A stretch of DNA of 64,000 nt from Todiramphus chloris collaris (Eukaryota > Chordata > Aves > Coraciiformes > Alcedinidae), in assembly GCA_025345505.1 (NCBI GenBank), contig JANVCC010000130.1:3065422-3129421 (forward strand), read 5' to 3'. Positions 25,519 through 38,104 of this stretch are shown here, one piece after another; positions within the stretch are counted from its first letter, which is position 1; each line of letters begins with the position of its first letter. The position numbers were made by a program, and so were the translations under genes. Under the pieces are notes generated by a model. The model was given only the letters and a program-made list of their open reading frames with translations, was not told the DNA's origin and made no database searches.

Positions 25519-28500
25519 TAAAAAGATTCCCAGACTAGTTCAATTGAATGTGAAAATTGATGAGGGAAATTTCCTCTCCAGAGCTTCTCATTTTGGGAGG
25601 AAGGGAAAAACAACAGCAGCTCTGCTGATGATAAAACTCAATTAGAGTTGAACTGCCATTGGTTGTTTTGATTTCATTTGTGTTTATCTTTTAATTAAGC
25701 TATCCTCATCTGATTTTTAATTTATTTTTTGAAGATTTTTTGATCCCCTTTCTTTATGTATGATTCAGGAGCAGGTGTTCTGTGAGCCTCAATGAAAAGG
25801 TTAGTGCTGCATCCTTGTTTACCATGCTGGATGGTGAAGACAGTCTTCTAAGAAGGCTAAGATATATATGTTACATTGAGGACAATATCCAGTCTGTGCC
25901 TAAGCCATAGTTTTATGGCCACATCTGGGCTGCCTGAATTAGGTAGTGTCCCTATGGACTCTATGGTGAGATTTAGGCATGCCTGAAGTTCAAAAGCCCC
26001 TGCCACTTAAACATGGCACATAATCCATCTCAGAGGTGGGAGCAGTCAGCATCACTGAGAGTATCTGCCATTACCAGTACTGAGGGTGTGATCTTTGCAA
26101 CTGCTGCAATTCCTAGGCAAAAAGCCATGGCTGGACCACAGATCTACTGATTACAGCTTTTATTCACCAGGATGTGTGCCCTAAGTTTTCTCTGCCTGGA
26201 GGAAGATGGGGTGCACGACTTTGGTATAGGAGAAGAGGGTAATCCCTTTTCAGGCTGGGTCACGGTGCAGGCAGGAATGCAAAGGCTGTGGGGCCAGAAG
26301 AGCAAACATCAAAGAGTCCAACCAGGACCTAGTCAGGGTGGTCTGCTGGGAGAAGCAGAACCAGGGTTTGTCTCCCTTATCAGCATCCTTCTCATGGGAA
26401 ATGAAGGCACAACATTAATTTTGCTTCTTATAAGCACTTATCCCAAGGAAGAACTAGTTATTGTATAGCAGTGATATAAAACATTTCCTGGGCTACTGCT
26501 GTGTGCTGCAACAGATCCTAGAAGTGCCAAGAAGACTTGGCTTTCCAGAAGAGGAGGAACTAATTGTCATAGCTCTTTCAGCACTATCTTTCATTGTAAC
26601 ACGAATACAAATTTAACTTTATTAAAGGAGCATTTCTAAGGTAGCTCAGATAAACACAGAAAATATGAGTCGCTACAACATGCTGTTGTTTTCATAAAGA
26701 CAGCAGCTTTAATATTGGAGAGCAATAAATTGCCTGGACTGATATCAAGTCCTGGAATGCTGTGCTATTGCTGGTCTGCACTTGAGTAACTCCCAGTGCA
26801 ACACCAACGGGCTTCCAGTTGTAGTTTTGATCAGTGAGTAGGTGTTAAAGGCTTTTTTTTTTCCCCCAGCATACACCAATCTCTGGTTCTGACAAAGGCG
26901 ATGAATGTTTTCCTTTTTTTCCTGTTGATAACAACAGGACCTGAGCCAGGCTCACCACCTTTCCTGGATCCATCCCTAGCACCTAGTTACAAAGAGCTGA
27001 ACAGCAGGTTTTTATGAGGTATAGATCAGAAGGCGGTGTTTGCCACATAGCATCCTACCTGTTTTGTGAATGGTCATAGGAAATTACTTGTTTTATATGT
27101 AGTTTGTGGGTTTCAAGAGTCAGCAGAGGTTCATGACACTTGAGAATCATTTTGGATATTTGGAGGTTGAAAATAGATCTTTCTTTTTTTCATAAGACAC
27201 CTTGCATCCACCTTAGACTTTAGACAGTCCTCAAAAAGTCTGGGCGAAAAGTGGGTATACTGTGCCTACCCAGGGAGTCAGGTACTTGTGCAGGATGAGG
27301 AGATATTCTCATTTTTTTTGTTCTGAAATAGGTATCGGGAGGAGGCTGTGACTGAGTGTTTTGCCCAGAGGATGATGTCATGGAGCATTTCTGGTGGCTG
27401 GGGAGACACCACAACTGTCTTATTTGACACATCGCTCACAACTTGACATCACAAGATGATGCCAAGGTCAGAGAGGCTGCCATTGAGAAATGACAGCATG
27501 TTGAGTTGTTTGCTTCAGCTGGGTGAATGCACAGGAATAACCTGTTGCACAGAACTCCATGTGGAAGAGCACATGCAGAAAATACCCAGTGATGATCATC
27601 TGAGCATTTTCTGGTACTGGGCTGGGTGTTTATATGGGATTTGATCCCCTGTGGCTCTTTTTATGTTATTTTGCTCCCAGTTTCTATAAAATAAGCAGTG
27701 GCATTTATATTTTGGCCCAGTGGACTCTAAACAGTTTCATTCAGAAATGCAGATATACATAGACACTCACATTTAAAAACTCACATACACTCAACAGATA
27801 GAGCTATCCATATATTCTATTGCTGCCTTTTAGTAACATATGATATAATTAGATAATAAAATACCTCCTAGTCTGGTCAAGTTTTTTTCCATCAGTCAGT
27901 GGGAATTTATAGCTCTCTGCTCTACAGGGGACAAAGAATTCTTACTTTCCTAACCATTCACCCTCTCCAGTGATGCTTCGCAAGCAACACAGGCAAAACC
28001 TGAGTAAAGAAAAAGCTGCCAAGGTAGCTAAATCAGCCACTGAAAAGGGTAGGAAACCCCAAGAGGGTGAAGTGAATCCTCAGCTCTGCCCCGATTTGTG
28101 CTTGCATTGTGGCAGTCCTTAATTAAATGATTGCTCAGTGCTTTTTTCCCCGGTTGAATCAGACTTCATTGAATACGCAGAATGGAAGGACTTACTGAAA
28201 ATCAGGCCTTAGGTAGGACTTGTTTTATTTGCTTTATTACTAATTGTGAGCTTTCAAGTCTTGGCTGCTGCCTGGTCTGGTGTCAGAAGTATTCTCAGCC
28301 CACCAGGCTCTCTGTAGTGCTCCACCATGGGGTTCTCTGAGCCCCACAGAGTCACATCTTGCAAGGGTATGCAATTCCTGTACTGCAGTCAGGAGCTGGG
28401 CCACAGGCTGGCAAAAAGGCTGGGAGCACTCCTGAGCTTGCAACGCCACTGTCAGATTTTGGGGATCTTATTTTTGTAGGCAGGCAGTGCCAAATAGTGC

Positions 28501-30535
28501 TGTAATGTGATCCAGAGAAGTCAGGCGTGTTGAAAAGGAGCCTTGCATGAGTGAAACCTGCAGTTCAAGCCACTAGCTGAGCAGCCTATAGGAACAGGTA
28601 GGGCCAAACCTGACCCTCACCCCACCTCAGATTAACTGTTTGTCCCTGTGCAGTTCACCCACCCATTCTGGCTCCATGAACCCACTGATATTACTTCCAG
28701 TCACACCTCTCTGACTCCCCAGCAGAGTCTCCTCACCCAGCCAGACTCTTCTACCTGTGCCAGTCCTTGTCCTGTTTTCCCTCTCCAGCCACAACCTCTT
28801 CTTGCCATCCCACTTTCCTTGGGGAATGTGCTTCTGTTTCTAGGCTTGAGAAGGTTGCTCCACCACCCTGATCCTGCGACTGAGGTGATGGAGCATTCAG
28901 AAACCAGGGGAAAAAGGGCTCTGGTGGCTATCATGAGGGTCTGGGTCATGTGTTGTTCACAGCAAGCCAAGAACTGAGCTTGTGGGAGAAGTCATGCTGT
29001 AAGCATTGCTAGGGAGCAGCGACTCCACAAAGAATGCAATTGCTATAATCTGAAGGACACAAAATAAACCCATAAAACCCTATACTTTTCAAAGACTGAT
29101 ACTTAGGCCAGATGTCAGTAGCTGGTGACAGCGATGGCAAAGAGCACAATTAACAGAAAAGGACACCTCCATGCCAGATTTCAAGCTTCTGCTCCAAGTG
29201 CTGGTCTCAAAAGCGTACCAGACTTTTGTCACTGTGAGGAAAAGAGCACACTTTCCCCAGCCTCAAGGACTGAATTGCTTAGATTTAAGACATCACCCTG
29301 AGGCAGACAGATAACAGAAAAACGTTCCATTTTGAAAGTTACAATTTGATAAAACTCTAAGTGTCTGAGAGCAGGGGAATTGCACTGAGGAGTGCTGTAA
29401 AATGCCGTCAATAAAAGAGCGTCCAAACATCTGCAATGCAGACTGAGATTTAAGACCCCTTAGTGGGGAACTGCTTTTCCTTAACTATAAGAAGGATAAC
29501 TCTGGGAAACATATGGTACACCGTGAACACCAGATGCCTATCTACACCTCCTCTGGGTAAAGAAAGGACAAAGCTTCTTCTGAGTAGCTCCCTATGCCAG
29601 CAACCATTGCATGGCAGTAAGGAGTTGCTTTGCACTGCCTGGTGCCCCTAAAAGAGTGCACACCTGGGAAATACTGGCAGCATTGTAGGGGACAGCCCTA
29701 AATTCAGAGCAGCAAAAAGAGATTCGCTAAGGGAATAAAGCAAAAGAAGCAGTAGCATTTTTTTCTATTAATGTGTGAGGGAGACGAAAGCAGAGGGAAA
29801 GTAGCAAGGCTTCAGAGAAAGCGATGTGTCAGGCAAGGCTGATGTTCCTGAGAGCCATAAACATTTTCATAGCTTCAGCAGTCACAAACAAAGCAAAGGG
29901 TGCCCTCCCGGAGTCAGGAATGTGTTTCCTGCAGAGAAATAAAGAAAAGTGGTAAATTGGCTTTTCCTGTCGTTGAGGAGCAGCTGAAATGGATCTTTTC
30001 TGCTATTGGAAGTGTTTGAAACCATTAAAAGCTGTCAGGGCCCAGGGTCTTTAAGGCTGTAAATAGCAGCATCTATATTTAATTGAAGATGATGAAGGAT
30101 TCAGTGAATTTCTGTCCTGTAAGCTTGACATCAGCTGTGTGACAAAGATGTGGAACTCAATGGCAGAGAATATAACTCTGAGAGTTTTGAAATGCAGAAA
30201 AAGGGGCAGCTGCTATTAATTCCTGACACGCAGTTTAGCTGGCTGGTACTTTTTAATTCTTTAACAGGCTGCAGATCGTTCAGGTGGCCAACGTGTACTG
30301 CTTGGTATGCTGGTCCCAGAAAGGGTTGCAGCTCCAAAGCAAGCCACCCCATGAGGGGACATCCTCTCCTTGAAATGCCTATGAAAACAGCTGTCAGAGT
30401 AATGAATAATTTGCTACTTTGAGACACAGATTTTTTTCTTTTTTTTCCTTTGAGCTGATTAAAAATATTCTGTTTGGGTTTCTTTTTAAAGCATTTAATC
30501 TAAACCCACCTTGCAGCTTTGACACCAGGTTAATT

Positions 30536-31795
30536 TTTGATCAAACTCCAGAGTCCTTTCAGAAGTTCCAGCTCTCCAGAGCTAGAATGAAAGACATTCT
30601 CCCTTCCTGCCATCTCAATTCTGCTGTTCTTCAGGAGGTCAGAGGGTGAATATTTATTGCTAGCCACTTGAAAATAAAATTAGTCTGTGCAGGTGTCTTT
30701 GGAGAGACACAGTAAATGATGGATTTCAGCAAAAGCAAGAACATGTCATAGAAGTGTGGTAAAATCCGGCCTGGGAGCAGAGTAGGTTTACTTGAAGACA
30801 CAAGCAAGGAGGAAGTGCCACAAGAGGACTTCTTGGAAGAACCAAGATCTTCTGGTTGTATAAAAGCCCACCTGAATTATTTTGCTGAACATTATATTTT
30901 GAATGAAGGCTTTATTTACACCAGTCGTTTTAGTTGATCTCCCAGAGATGCACAAGTGTGGGCTTGTTTGGTCCCCGAGCTAGAAGTAATGGCATTTTGT
31001 CATAACACAAAAACACACTAAACTACCAAGGGACAAAAAGGGAGCAGAGCAACAAAACAGAAGTNNNNNNNNNNCTAAACTACCAAGGGACAAAAAGGGA
31101 GCAGAGCAACAAAACAGAAGTAGGCACTTAAATGAGACCTGTAGTCCAGGGTAAGGGAAGATGTGAGGTAACAGAGGAAGAACACTTTGCAGTCGCTTAG
31201 CAAAGTCAGGTCAGAACACAGAATAGGAAAAGGATGGAGAGACTGGCCAACACGCATGAACAACCAGATGTTTGGCTGCTTTAAATCACATTTTTTTTTC
31301 ACCCAAGGTCTAGTGTGTACGTGTTTGGAATTGCAGAGCAGGCAGCACATTTTCTGCATGCTCTCTTTCTGACTGTGATCAGAGCACAAAAAGAAAAAAG
31401 AAGCCTTTAAAAGTAAACAAGCCCCTCCAAACCCCAGCTCTCTTTCCTAGACACCCCCACAAAACAACAGGAAAAACAATAACAGAACAGCTTTCTAGAG
31501 GCCTCTGGGCTCTGTGGTACTGTTAAAAGCCATTCAATCTGGAAACTCCAGTTAAGAGTAAAAACCCCAAAAGGAGCTTTTGATCCAAAGAGCAATCATT
31601 ACACATGTCTTCTTGCTCTGCCCACTGGTGTACGGTTTGGTCTGATATGCAGCAAGTTTTCCACATTAAATTGGCTAGCAATAAAAATTCACCCCCTGGC
31701 CTCCTGAAAACCAGAAGAATGGAGATGGTGGGAAGGGAGAATGTCTTTCATTCCAGTAGCTGGAACTTCTGAAAGGACTCTGGTGTTTGATCAAA
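30536..31795. repeat. 1.26-kb structure bounded by inverted repeats of about 130 bp
   Basis: The left arm (30536-30666) and right arm (31672-31795) are inverted copies, about 85% identical by eye with a 6-bp gap. Shared stretches include TTTGATCAAAC at both outer ends, CCAGAGTCCTTTCAGAAGTT, AATGAAAGACATTCTCCCTT and TTATTGCTAGCCA at the inner ends. About 1.0 kb lies between them, including the assembly gap at 31065-31074. I see no transposase frame inside. No clear target-site duplication flanks the outer ends. It may be an old non-autonomous DNA transposon, or two inverted copies of an unnamed repeat. Confidence 0.8.
31018..31121. other. Assembly gap (10 N) with a 47-bp duplicated flank
   Basis: Ten Ns (31065-31074) separate two identical 47-bp copies (31018-31064 and 31075-31121, starting CTAAACTACCAAGG). 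This is the pattern left when two contigs overlap but are not merged. The second copy is probably an artefact, and true sequence length here is likely 57 bp shorter. Confidence 0.9.
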
Positions 31796-34700
31796 GAGTC
31801 AGGTAGCCTCATCATGCATTTTGTACTTGAAGTCCTTTTTAAGCCCAGATTTCCTTCTGTACAGTCATGGCCTTTTCCCCTTTGGAAGCACAGGGCCCCT
31901 TTTTCCAAGTGGGCAAAGCAGTCTCAAACCTGCCACCTTGCCATGCTCCCTATCCCCTTCTCTCCGATGCATGTTTGTCACCCCCTTTGGACTTTGTCCC
32001 AGCCTCCGCCCTCTTGATTGGTGATAATTTACATTGGTTCTCAGACCTTGGTCATCCAATGGTTTTTAATCCAACTGAGAATTTTGCCCTCAATATCTAT
32101 GTCCCAGAGGGATTTACAAGGAAAGATTAAGGACACCAGATAGCTAGGTGAGCTAAAGAACAAGCCAGCGTGGTCTGAGGACTCAGAGGTGTCAGTGTGC
32201 AAACATCAGCAGCAGGATTTTGTCTTCCTCATGCTGAAGAAGACTAAATTCCCTGAAATCGGTGGCCTAGCTCACTGAGAAAAATCAGTGTGAAAATGGT
32301 AATCAGGGCCATAAGCCGGGGGGAGGAATTGTTCAGGTTGCAAGAGCTTTTATGGTGGATTAAAGGATGAAACTGTCACATGGAAAATGAGTTGAATGTC
32401 AATGGAAATGAGTGTCAGGGAGGGCTGTGAGACTGCAGAGGGGTCTCCCCTGAGGAGGCTGTAAGCCCTGTCATTTGAGTCACTTGAAATCAGGTGAAGC
32501 AAAACCTCTAAGCATCTACCATAAATAATGGCCCTTCACTTTTGTCAAGGACTAGAGCAAGATGGGGGGGCTCCCATCACTTATTTCTGAGATGCTATTA
32601 GGCTAATGTGACCTGATCCAGCAGACTGTGGCAACAGCCTTCCAGGAAGTCCATCGACAGGGAGTGCATAGCTCCATGCTGTCATCTCTCATTGCCGCTG
32701 CCTTGGAGAACCGATTCAGATTTGCCGTGGGAACAAAATGTTATCATGACCGAATTTGAGCCCTAGCTCCCTGGTGGGCTCTTTAGATAGAGATGGCAAC
32801 CACACATTTTTGTTGGAGAAGTGGGATGAGTCTGCTAGGATATGGTCAGAGTGTTGTTTCTGGGGGGGACAAGTGTAGCATGTGCTGGGAGATCAGAGGG
32901 ACCAGTTTGCTCTGAGACAGCACAGCTGGAGCCATACACCAGCGGGAAGCAATCTGAATCCATTTTTCCCCATCCACCTGCTCAGGGAATATCACAGACC
33001 TACTCTGAAGTTAGGATGAAACTGCAAGTGAATTTCTATATGCAGGTCTTGCTAGTGTGTGATCAGCTTCCTCAAATGACTTTTTCCTCTAGAAACCCTT
33101 TGGCAGATTGAAGATACACTTATGCTCAAAGCAATCCTGTGTATCTGAAGGACTGTGGAGTTTAGGGTGTCCCAAAGACTCATGTGCCCAACCTGTCATT
33201 TTCTGGAAACATCAGAATACAAAACAATGCAAAAGTAGCATTCTAAGGACCAGCACAGCCATGAAGCAAGTGGATTTTCTTACTTCTTGCTTTGAAGATA
33301 GGTTGAGTGTGCAGAGAAAGGGAAAGATGCCACTTTTAGATTAGATGGTATGAAAACTGGAAGACTAAGAGGTGCTGGGGTTTAACAAGATGCCGATGCC
33401 AGAAACTGCTGGACTCCACGCTAATTTATTCTGGCTACACCTCAGGGGAAAAAAAAAAGGGGAAATGGTGAAAAACAGGGTAACAGTATTAAGTTTCTCT
33501 GGGATTTAACCAGCTGCATATGGATGGACATACTACGCATAACCTGAAACACAGATTTGCTGTTCAGTGGGAAATTCTGAAACTTCATAAATAAACAAGA
33601 AATCCCAAGCAAATTTATCAAAATGAACCCTCCAAGTATTGAATCTGCTAGGAAAAATAAAAGGAATTGTAAGATTTTTATTTTTAAAGATGAAGGTGAT
33701 GAAGTTTGCTCAGCAGCTCTGCTTATCACCTCTCTGGTCAAAACCAGAGGGACTCAGAGGCATGAAACAGAGCTTCCAGATTCTGGTCAGGTGTCATGAT
33801 GTTTAGGAGCCTTGGCCATGGCATTGTCAGACAGACACATCCACAGAAAGTAAGTAATAAGTGTGGAAAGCTGCTTGGTTTCTATTAAAAGACTGATGGA
33901 ATTTAAACTGACCAAGAAAAATTGTCATGTTACAATCATCCCAAAATAATACTCTACGCTACACAAATATTCCCACAGGATAAGCTGTCCAATGCAGGTA
34001 CTGTCTTTGAGCCCAGGTCTAATTGAGCAAAGAGACATGCCCCCTTAGCTTTAGATGATTACAATGCCAGTGTCTATATTCAATTTAATCATTGCATAGG
34101 CACAATTCACACCCTGGAAACTGCACTAAGGTGTGGACTTCACCTAACCTAGAACCCTTAGTGTGGTCACTTTTTCTTCTTTAAAGTGAGCCCAGGGTGC
34201 TTAATTCGGGTGCGTGTGGCTGTAGCGCAGTCACCTAGAGTTGCATGAGGTAAACACCATAGCTAACTCCTGTTGATTTTAGTCAGTTACGTGCTTGAAC
34301 CCCTTTGTTGGAACTGAAGTTTAGCCCTGTACCTGACTGGATTGTCCTTCAGATGACCCATAAGATGACAGGGGTGACGAAGATGTAAAGATCCAAGCAG
34401 GTGTGGGGAAAAGGTCTTGTGTAAGACCTACAGGAGGAAGGCCACAGTATAATCTGACTTCTGCCAAGTAGTTACAGCCTGGAGAAATTCAATCCATACA
34501 GGGTAAGATTTATCTTTTCCCCTGCAACGATCAGCTAGTCCCTAGCATACAGATCTCCCAAACCTGAAGTACATGGAAAGCTGGTACCAGCCAGAAAACA
34601 AAAAATCTTATTGACTCACTGTGCTCTGCTATGTAACTCACAATTAGTGGCTAGGAGGCTGAAGACCTGTCAGCTACAGTGTGGCTGGAGGGATTTCTTC

Positions 34701-35252
34701 AGTAAGCAACCTATTCGGAGTCATTAACCTACCTGCACTCCCATGTACACAGGACAGCATCACCAGCAAGCCTTTGGGTCACAATTTGCTTTTCTTTTGG
34801 ACTCTTGTCACAAATGGCCACCCTTACAAGTGATATGTCTGGGAGGAAGACCACATTTTAATGGCTTTGCTCAGTAGCTTCCCCTGTCAGTGTGCAATAT
34901 GTTCTGTGACTGCAAGACAGAAGATGCTATGACTCTTTAAACAATTCGTCCTGTGAAAGTCACTGGAGATATTAGTGGAAGCAGGATTGGACCTTGAATA
35001 GGCAGGGGAAAAAAAAAAGCACCATATGTTTGAAGGAGATGAATATTATGTAAATAATAAGGCATACAGACATTTTGTAAGTGGGCAGGCTGATCTCATT
35101 ATTGATCTACAATTAAACCAAACTGTGGGGTCATACCATCCTATTATGTCTAGCAGATTAAACTCAGGCTGTCTCTTTTTGTTATTGTTTCTGATGGAGT
35201 TTTGGAGCTTTCTTAATTCAGGTCAAGAAATGAGAGGCTTCCTCATAAGCAT
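31796..35252. other. Non-coding sequence between the inverted repeat and the ISX 3' end
   Basis: Nothing recognisable except a possible canonical minus-strand poly(A) hexamer at 33425-33430 (TTTATT on plus). Open frames here, including 139 codons at 35026-35445 (plus), show no family resemblance. Confidence 0.55.
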
Positions 35253-35953
35253 TTTAATTAACCATCTGAAGGAGTCTCTTCTCTCCAGAGACTCACTGGT
35301 ACCAACTCCAGAGCTCAGCACTGCTACCCCTCTCAGACTGTTTGGCTCAAATTGTTTATGTGCCCCTTTACTCAAGTCAAAACCACAGACAGCAAATCAA
35401 ACCCACCCCCCTCCCTCAGTGACTACTTGGAAAAAAACGTCTTGAAGGTTTGATTTTTGACCTAAACATGTTCTTTGTACCCTCCAGTCCATGAAGACCA
35501 AAATGTATGAGGAAGTTGACTTAAACCTGCAGAGGAAAGCCCTTTTGGCTGGACTGTGGGGCTGTGCACAACTCATCGCAGGCATCTTGTCTGCCCCAAG
35601 CCACCAGTGCAATAGGGACATCCAGTATTATCTCAGGGCTGAGTAAAACCCCAGGCCTTTTGCAGGGCTGCTTGGTGCGTCATGCCCCAATGGAGAGGCT
35701 TTCAGTTGAGTGGTTTGATTTCTACAGAGCATGCTTCTCCTCAGATGGGGAGCTCATTCCTGGTCCATGGTGGCTTTCGCCCATATTTGTTAGGCTGTGG
35801 AGACTCATGGTGGCACTCCTGCAGCAAGCTGACCTTGCACCACAGGCCACCCATTGTCCTGGAAAGCTTGTTCAAGGAGAACCACATGCCCCCATAATAG
35901 TCATGGGTAAGAAAAGCGTGCCCCCAAAGTCCCCCACTCCCCCGTGTCCTCCT
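35253..35953 (-). other. Probable ISX 3' UTR with a variant poly(A) signal
   Basis: The 3' UTR must start directly below the TAA. On the minus strand the nearest plausible poly(A) hexamer is ATTAAA (TTTAAT on plus at 35253-35258), about 700 bases past the stop. I saw no canonical AATAAA until about 33430-33425, roughly 2.5 kb downstream. The real end could be at either site or elsewhere, so only the region is annotated. No repeat is visible in this interval. Confidence 0.35.
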
Positions 35954-36190
35954 TTACGTGGAGCTGGCACAGATACTGCTCCTTTCCAACTTGTGGGATA
36001 GTGGCGTGCCATAAGCGGGCAGGACGTTGAAAAGCAAGTACGGTTTTGGCAAGGGCAGCAGCTCCAAGTGGTGGGGGACGACGGAGAGCGTGCTGGGCAG
36101 CCAGGCAGTTGTCAGCTGCCCTTGCAGCGGTGAGTAGTAGCCCATGGCAGGGATGGTGGCAGCGAGCTTTCTTGGCATCAGACTAGGAGC
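35954..36190 (-). CDS. ISX: ISX coding exon 5 (C-terminal tail and stop)
   Basis: This exon encodes residues 220-297 and a TAA stop at 35956-35954. The acceptor is TTCTTGAAAG (AG at 36192-36191), weaker in pyrimidines than the others, in phase 0. The tail is rich in proline, leucine and tyrosine (for example TAWLPSTLSVVPHHLELLPL) and ends SSICASST. Mammalian ISX has a comparable AWFP...LLP segment and ends SICATST, which supports this as the true last exon. There is no classical OAR motif. A 145-codon frame on the opposite strand (35564-36001) overlaps this exon and is judged to be a shadow of it. Confidence 0.93.
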   Translation of the reverse strand, partial: APSLMPRKLAATIPAMGYYSPLQGQLTTAWLPSTLSVVPHHLELLPLPKPYLLFNVLPAYGTPLSHKLERSSICASST

Positions 36191-36841
36191 CTTTCAAGAA
36201 TAAAAATGCAGTCTCAGGTGAATCAATATAGACTTTTAGTTAGACACAATTTATAATCAACCTTACTTGTTTCCCTGGTGCTTAGTAATTGAGAAGAAAA
36301 GTTTGGAAGAATAGACAGTGCTGTGCTGTCACCGAGGGAGCAAGGCAAAATACCCTTTGTTCTAGCCGTGGAAAAACTCCCGACGGGGAAAGATCCTGTG
36401 TGCCAGCCTTCGTAATATTAACTGTCCTGGGCTTGGCAAGGACGTGGGTCAAGGGCAAAAAGTGCTGGTCAGCCTAACAAGGCTGAATGTTGTATACTGT
36501 CCATGAAGAAACAGGGCTTTCTGTCATATTTTTCCCTGTTCAGGGAATTTTTGATGGTAAAGATATTTTGAATAGAAGTATTATTTACAGAGAAGTGATT
36601 TAGAAGTAAAATGGGGAAGGAACATCCTGCAAGAGACTCCTCACAGCATATTTACAAAAGAGGTGTAATTTTGTGAAGAAATGTGTTATTTGACCGTATT
36701 TGCTGGGATTTGTCTTCATCACATCGCCATTTTTGTCTTTTCCAGTCCTCCTTCTCTGGGATAGTCCCATGTGAAGAGGTGACCTGGTGAAGGATAGCTA
36801 TCCCTCCCTCACTGACCTTATACATAGCCTCTGATACTCAC
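36191..36841 (-). other. ISX intron 4
   Basis: This 651-bp intron lies between exons 4 and 5 and has GT-AG ends. I see no repeat, hairpin or reading frame of note. Confidence 0.9.
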
Positions 36842-36958
36842 TGTGATATCTGACTTGGGAGCAGGAATGAAATCAACTTCTGTCAGATGCTGAAGACCAC
36901 CAAAGTTGCCAAATTTTTCATGTTTCCTCCACTTTGCTCGCTGGTTCTGGAACCAGAT
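36842..36958 (-). CDS. ISX: ISX coding exon 4 (homeodomain recognition helix)
   Basis: This exon encodes residues 181-219. It begins with IWFQNQRAKWRK, the homeodomain recognition helix: W48, F49, Q50, N51 and R53 are all present (W182, F183, Q184, N185, R187). Q50 predicts a preference for TAAT-type paired-like sites rather than bicoid-type ones. Next comes HEKFGNFGGLQHLTE, matching the conserved post-homeodomain stretch of mammalian ISX, and then a proline-containing spacer. The acceptor is CTATCCAG (AG at 36960-36959) and the donor is GTGAGT (from 36841). The exon is 117 bp and in phase 0 at both ends. It is separated from exon 5 by an intron of only 651 bp. Confidence 0.97.
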
Positions 36959-38104
36959 CTGGATAGAGGCGAGAAAGAAAAGGCACAGAAATGAACAGGA
37001 GATGAAGGAGGAACTGCTTACATCCAACTACTTTCCCTACTCTCTAAGTGAGTGTCAGAAAACATTGACCTCTGGCTCAGCAGAACCAGGGGCTGTATCT
37101 AAAGGGAAACGTTAGGTTTGACACAGCACCTTTCACCCTTCACATAGCATGTGGATCTCTGGAGCATCATGGCAGCCTCTTGCAGCTCACAGAAAAGCTA
37201 GGATCTCTTTGTTCAAGGAAAGACAGTGTCCCAGGGTGCAGCAGGTCTTCTACAGCTCTCCTGGGAAAGCAAATCCTTTTGTGGTAAAAGCTTTGCAGCA
37301 ATTGAGACACAGAGCATTCTGTTTTCCCTAGGAGGTAGATTTGTTGCATGACAGGGCTCTTTCACCCTGGAATAGACTGGGAAAAGACCCACCTAGATGT
37401 TTTGCTGGGCTATAATAAAAATGTCACCAGTGGAGATGTAGTAACAGGATTCTTCCTATATTTAGCTGGTAACATTTTGAAATTCACAGAAGGGACCTAA
37501 GCAAAAGACCCAAGGGGATGAAACCTTCTAAATCACTGAGCAGTCGGTTACCTACCACCTCTTTTGCACCAAAAAACAGCCAGCTAATTTTCTCAGGGGA
37601 GTTTCTTTCATCTCTCTGTTATTTGACCAGTCTGACTTCTTTACTGTGCAGCCACAGTAGCGCATCTTGCTGCACTGAAACTGTGAAAAGTTGAATCCCC
37701 CTTCCATTGTAAGGGAATTACATTCTAGCTCTTTTAGGAGCTTGCTGTTTGAATGCAAGTGAGTGGTTCCCATGAACACAAGGTGTAGTGATCAAAACCA
37801 GATGCTACTGGGTGTAAACATGCGTGTGTTTTAGACCAAATAATGAGCAGCTCAATTATTTCTGCATCTCTTGCTCAGGAAGTAATGGTAATGTCAGGAG
37901 CCCTCTGCTATATTGCTGATAGTTAGCAGTATCTGAGGGTACTGAAAGGACAGTTTCGTTTATCTGGGTTTGCATGTGTTTGTGAACTGCTTAGTCTGTA
38001 TGAACTGCTCCATTCCCTTTCTGTCATGCAGGAGTTATATGGCAAAACAGCACCATAAAAATGACTCGTCTTTAACACTGACAAAGTGATGATTAAGGAA
38101 TTTG

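Larger units (their letters stand above)
23286..30535. other. Non-coding sequence, third block
   Basis: No gene or transposon body is recognised. It includes a degenerate tandem repeat (24513-24590), a T-rich tract (25437-25518) and two flanking blocks (25160-25300 and 25525-25735) dense in ATTA, TAATTA and CAATTAG motifs that are candidates for conserved enhancer sequence. Confidence 0.55.

Noticed and set aside
31018-31121. 47-bp repeat as a genuine tandem duplication
   Set aside because: Perfect identity on both sides of a 10-N gap points to an unmerged contig overlap.
35564-36001. 145-codon plus-strand frame
   Set aside because: It overlaps ISX exon 5 and its 3' UTR on the opposite strand, has no family resemblance, and is explained as a shadow of the coding exon.
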